Assembly: GCA_023228025.1 (NCBI GenBank)
Contig: JALOCD010000170.1
Coordinates: forward strand, 1 to 5,177
Source: Prolixibacteraceae bacterium
Lineage (GTDB): Bacteria; Bacteroidota; Bacteroidia; Bacteroidales; Prolixibacteraceae
Length of the DNA: 5,177 nt
Direction of reading: 5' to 3'
Positions 3,904-5,177 of the stretch are shown here, piece after piece. A program made the translations under genes and the position numbers. The notes under the pieces are model-generated. The model did not search any database. It saw only the letters and a list, made by a program, of their open reading frames with translations, and was not told the origin of the DNA. Numbering within the stretch: position 1 is the stretch's first letter; each line of letters begins with the position of its first letter.

Positions 3904-5177
3904 CTAATAATTTAGAGTTGGGATCGGTGGTGGGCTTATGGCTGGCGTAATAGACGGACTGTAGTATCCGTTACTTAAATCACTCAGCGTAGACCCATCT
4001 CTTAAATCAGTGCATAAATGATTGTCGCTATAGAATTGATATTTGTAATAAAACTTGTTGCCTTGCATGGTCATCGTTGAGCCATTGTATAGATAAATCG
4101 CGCAGTTAGTAGTCGGGTTATTTTTGTTCCAGAAAGTATTATTATTAAACTGATTATTGGTTGACGCTATGCCGTCAGAATTATCTAAGTACAAGAAGTT
4201 CCCCCCTTTATCTAGTATCATTTGGTTATTCTGAAAAGTACAATTAGTACACCGACCACCCCAACCAGTTGGGTCGCCATTGTTCGTTGTCGTGACGCCT
4301 ATATTATTAACTGAATTGTCAAAATAATTACCATCAAAGGTGCAACCCGTGCAATGCATATTTAGCCACACTCCATCGCTGCGATAGAAAGTGTTGTTCA
4401 GAGCATAAGAAGAAGTGGAGCCATTAAATTCCAGAGCCTGGTGCCATGGGTAATAAGAACCCGCTGTACCCGATCCCTTAAATAACGACCCTTCAACACG
4501 GAGGTCATGCCCGGGACCATCAAATGAGATGGCTTCTGATCCAGTTGGCTCAATAACACTGTCTTTAATTATAATATTGTAATAATCCAAGGTTCTAGCG
4601 CCCATATAACTTCTACCAAGCATCTCAAAACCCATTCTTGGCTGTGGCATAATGTGTAGCCTCAAAAAAGTCACGTCATGGAGTGTACCATTCGTAACGC
4701 CGTTGTCTGTAATTGCAATTCCGTTACCCCAGCCGCCGAGGTTGGTTTCAATAGTGCAGTCAGTGAAGGTGCTGCTATTGAGTGCTTCCATCTGAATGCT
4801 AAAGACATGAATCATATCTGAATCATTCGTCCCACCGCCACCGATAAAGTGGACTCTATCAACGTTTAAGCCGGTTACCGGTACTCCGCCTACAATCCCA
4901 ATAGACTGACCAGCTACACCCATCTTCATGTCAGTTAAATCATCACCTGTGTTCATAAGGATCTTGCCGTTTATGAATGATTGAGTGCCTTCACCAGACA
5001 CTGAAACATTTTTAGGAAACGTCATAGTACTCACTTTGTAGGTTCCGCTGGGCACCCACGCTGTCTTGCCTTGGGCTACGGCTGCGTTGAAAGCTGCTAA
5101 TAAGCTTGCCGTATCATCAGTTGACCCATTGCCGGTTGCTCCATAGTCTTTAACATTTATCGAATTAGCTGGTTGAC
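3904..5177 (-). CDS. Second beta-helix paralogue, C-terminal 424 codons (N-terminus off right edge)
   Basis: The frame is open to the right edge, and the GTG at 5055 is an internal valine of A-W-V-P, not a start. The visible part begins Q-P-A-N-S-I-N-V-K-D-Y-G, identical to the complete paralogue, so the missing part most likely holds a linker, dockerin-like pair and signal segment. After the identical block the proteins diverge but stay collinear: F-I-G-G-G-G against F-T-G-G-G-G, E-P-T-G-S-E-A-I-S-F-D-G against E-P-S-E-S-A-S-I-D-Y-S-G, and N-N-T-F-Y-R in both. Asn-rich beta-helix coils dominate. It is richer in cysteine than its partner (seven in the visible part against one), with two C-x-x-C-T-F motifs 34 residues apart. 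The tail is Pro/Ser-rich (S-P-S-I-T-P...P-P-P-I-P-T-L-N-Y) after the last coil. The role is presumably glycan cleavage or binding outside the cell; substrate and catalytic residues are not identifiable by eye. Confidence 0.88.
   Translation of the reverse strand, partial: QPANSINVKDYGATGNGSTDDTASLLAAFNAAVAQGKTAWVPSGTYKVSTMTFPKNVSVSGEGTQSFINGKILMNTGDDLTDMKMGVAGQSIGIVGGVPVTGLNVDRVHFIGGGGTNDSDMIHVFSIQMEALNSSTFTDCTIETNLGGWGNGIAITDNGVTNGTLHDVTFLRLHIMPQPRMGFEMLGRSYMGARTLDYYNIIIKDSVIEPTGSEAISFDGPGHDLRVEGSLFKGSGTAGSYYPWHQALEFNGSTSSYALNNTFYRSDGVWLNMHCTGCTFDGNYFDNSVNNIGVTTTNNGDPTGWGGRCTNCTFQNNQMILDKGGNFLYLDNSDGIASTNNQFNNNTFWNKNNPTTNCAIYLYNGSTMTMQGNKFYYKYQFYSDNHLCTDLRDGSTLSDLSNGYYSPSITPAISPPPIPTLNY
5051..5177 (-). 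repeat. 127-bp exact direct repeat, copy 2, truncated by the window end
   Basis: It is identical to 3278-3404 over its whole length. The preceding base differs (G here, T in copy 1), so the left boundary is sharp, while the right boundary is the end of the sequence. The repeat is within the coding frame of both paralogues and has no inverted ends or transposase, so it is a shared gene segment and not a mobile element. Confidence 0.97.

Noticed and set aside
5053..5055. GTG as the start of the second beta-helix gene
   Set aside because: The frame stays open to the window end and encodes 40 upstream residues identical to the paralogue; this GTG is the valine of A-W-V-P.
3278..5177. The 127-bp repeats as ends of a transposon or as attachment sites
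   Set aside because: Both copies are in-frame coding parts of homologous genes, with no inverted repeats, target duplications, transposase or integrase nearby.

Overview
The window reads as chromosomal DNA of a small-genome bacterium. My best guess is a member of the Patescibacteria/CPR, probably Candidatus Saccharibacteria. This rests on recalled patterns, not a search: a short-form TilS directly beside FtsH, a secreted protein whose signal segment ends in F-S-H-A-A-P, and tandem dockerin-like calcium loops of the form D-x-N-x-D-x-x-V-N-x-x-D-L-S-x-L-A-x-x-W-G. Base composition is moderate, and the genes use the standard code with TAG or TAA stops. All supported genes lie on the minus strand, so transcription runs from right to left.

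Left part (1-2026), housekeeping. From right to left it holds an unrecognised multi-spanning membrane protein (1415-2026), tilS for tRNA-Ile2 lysidine synthase (420-1316), and the 5' part of ftsH, the membrane AAA+ protease, which runs off the left edge (385 to 1). The tilS-ftsH pairing is conserved in many bacteria. The hpt gene often found between them is absent. Each of the three genes has a -10-like hexamer so close to its ATG that the transcript would have almost no leader, and none has a strong Shine-Dalgarno sequence. The genes may therefore be transcribed separately and translated from leaderless or near-leaderless mRNAs.

Right part (2027-5177), accessory and secreted. Two paralogous right-handed beta-helix (pectate-lyase-superfamily-like) proteins lie in tandem. 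The complete one (2212-3726) has a signal peptide or membrane anchor, two dockerin-like repeats, a Thr-Pro linker and a beta-helix. The second (3904 to beyond 5177) has lost its N-terminus to the window edge. The two share a 127-bp block that is identical at every base, ending abruptly where the helices diverge. Just downstream of the complete gene lies a decayed, frameshifted copy of the dockerin/linker segment, a relic of a third family member. The locus looks like a small array that multiplies a conserved secretion and attachment module while varying the beta-helix.

The identical block runs exactly to the right end of the window, and 127 bp is a common assembler k-mer size. The right end is therefore probably an assembly break inside the repeat. 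No RNA gene, CRISPR array, insertion sequence or replication origin was seen, and there is no gene-free stretch over 300 bp.
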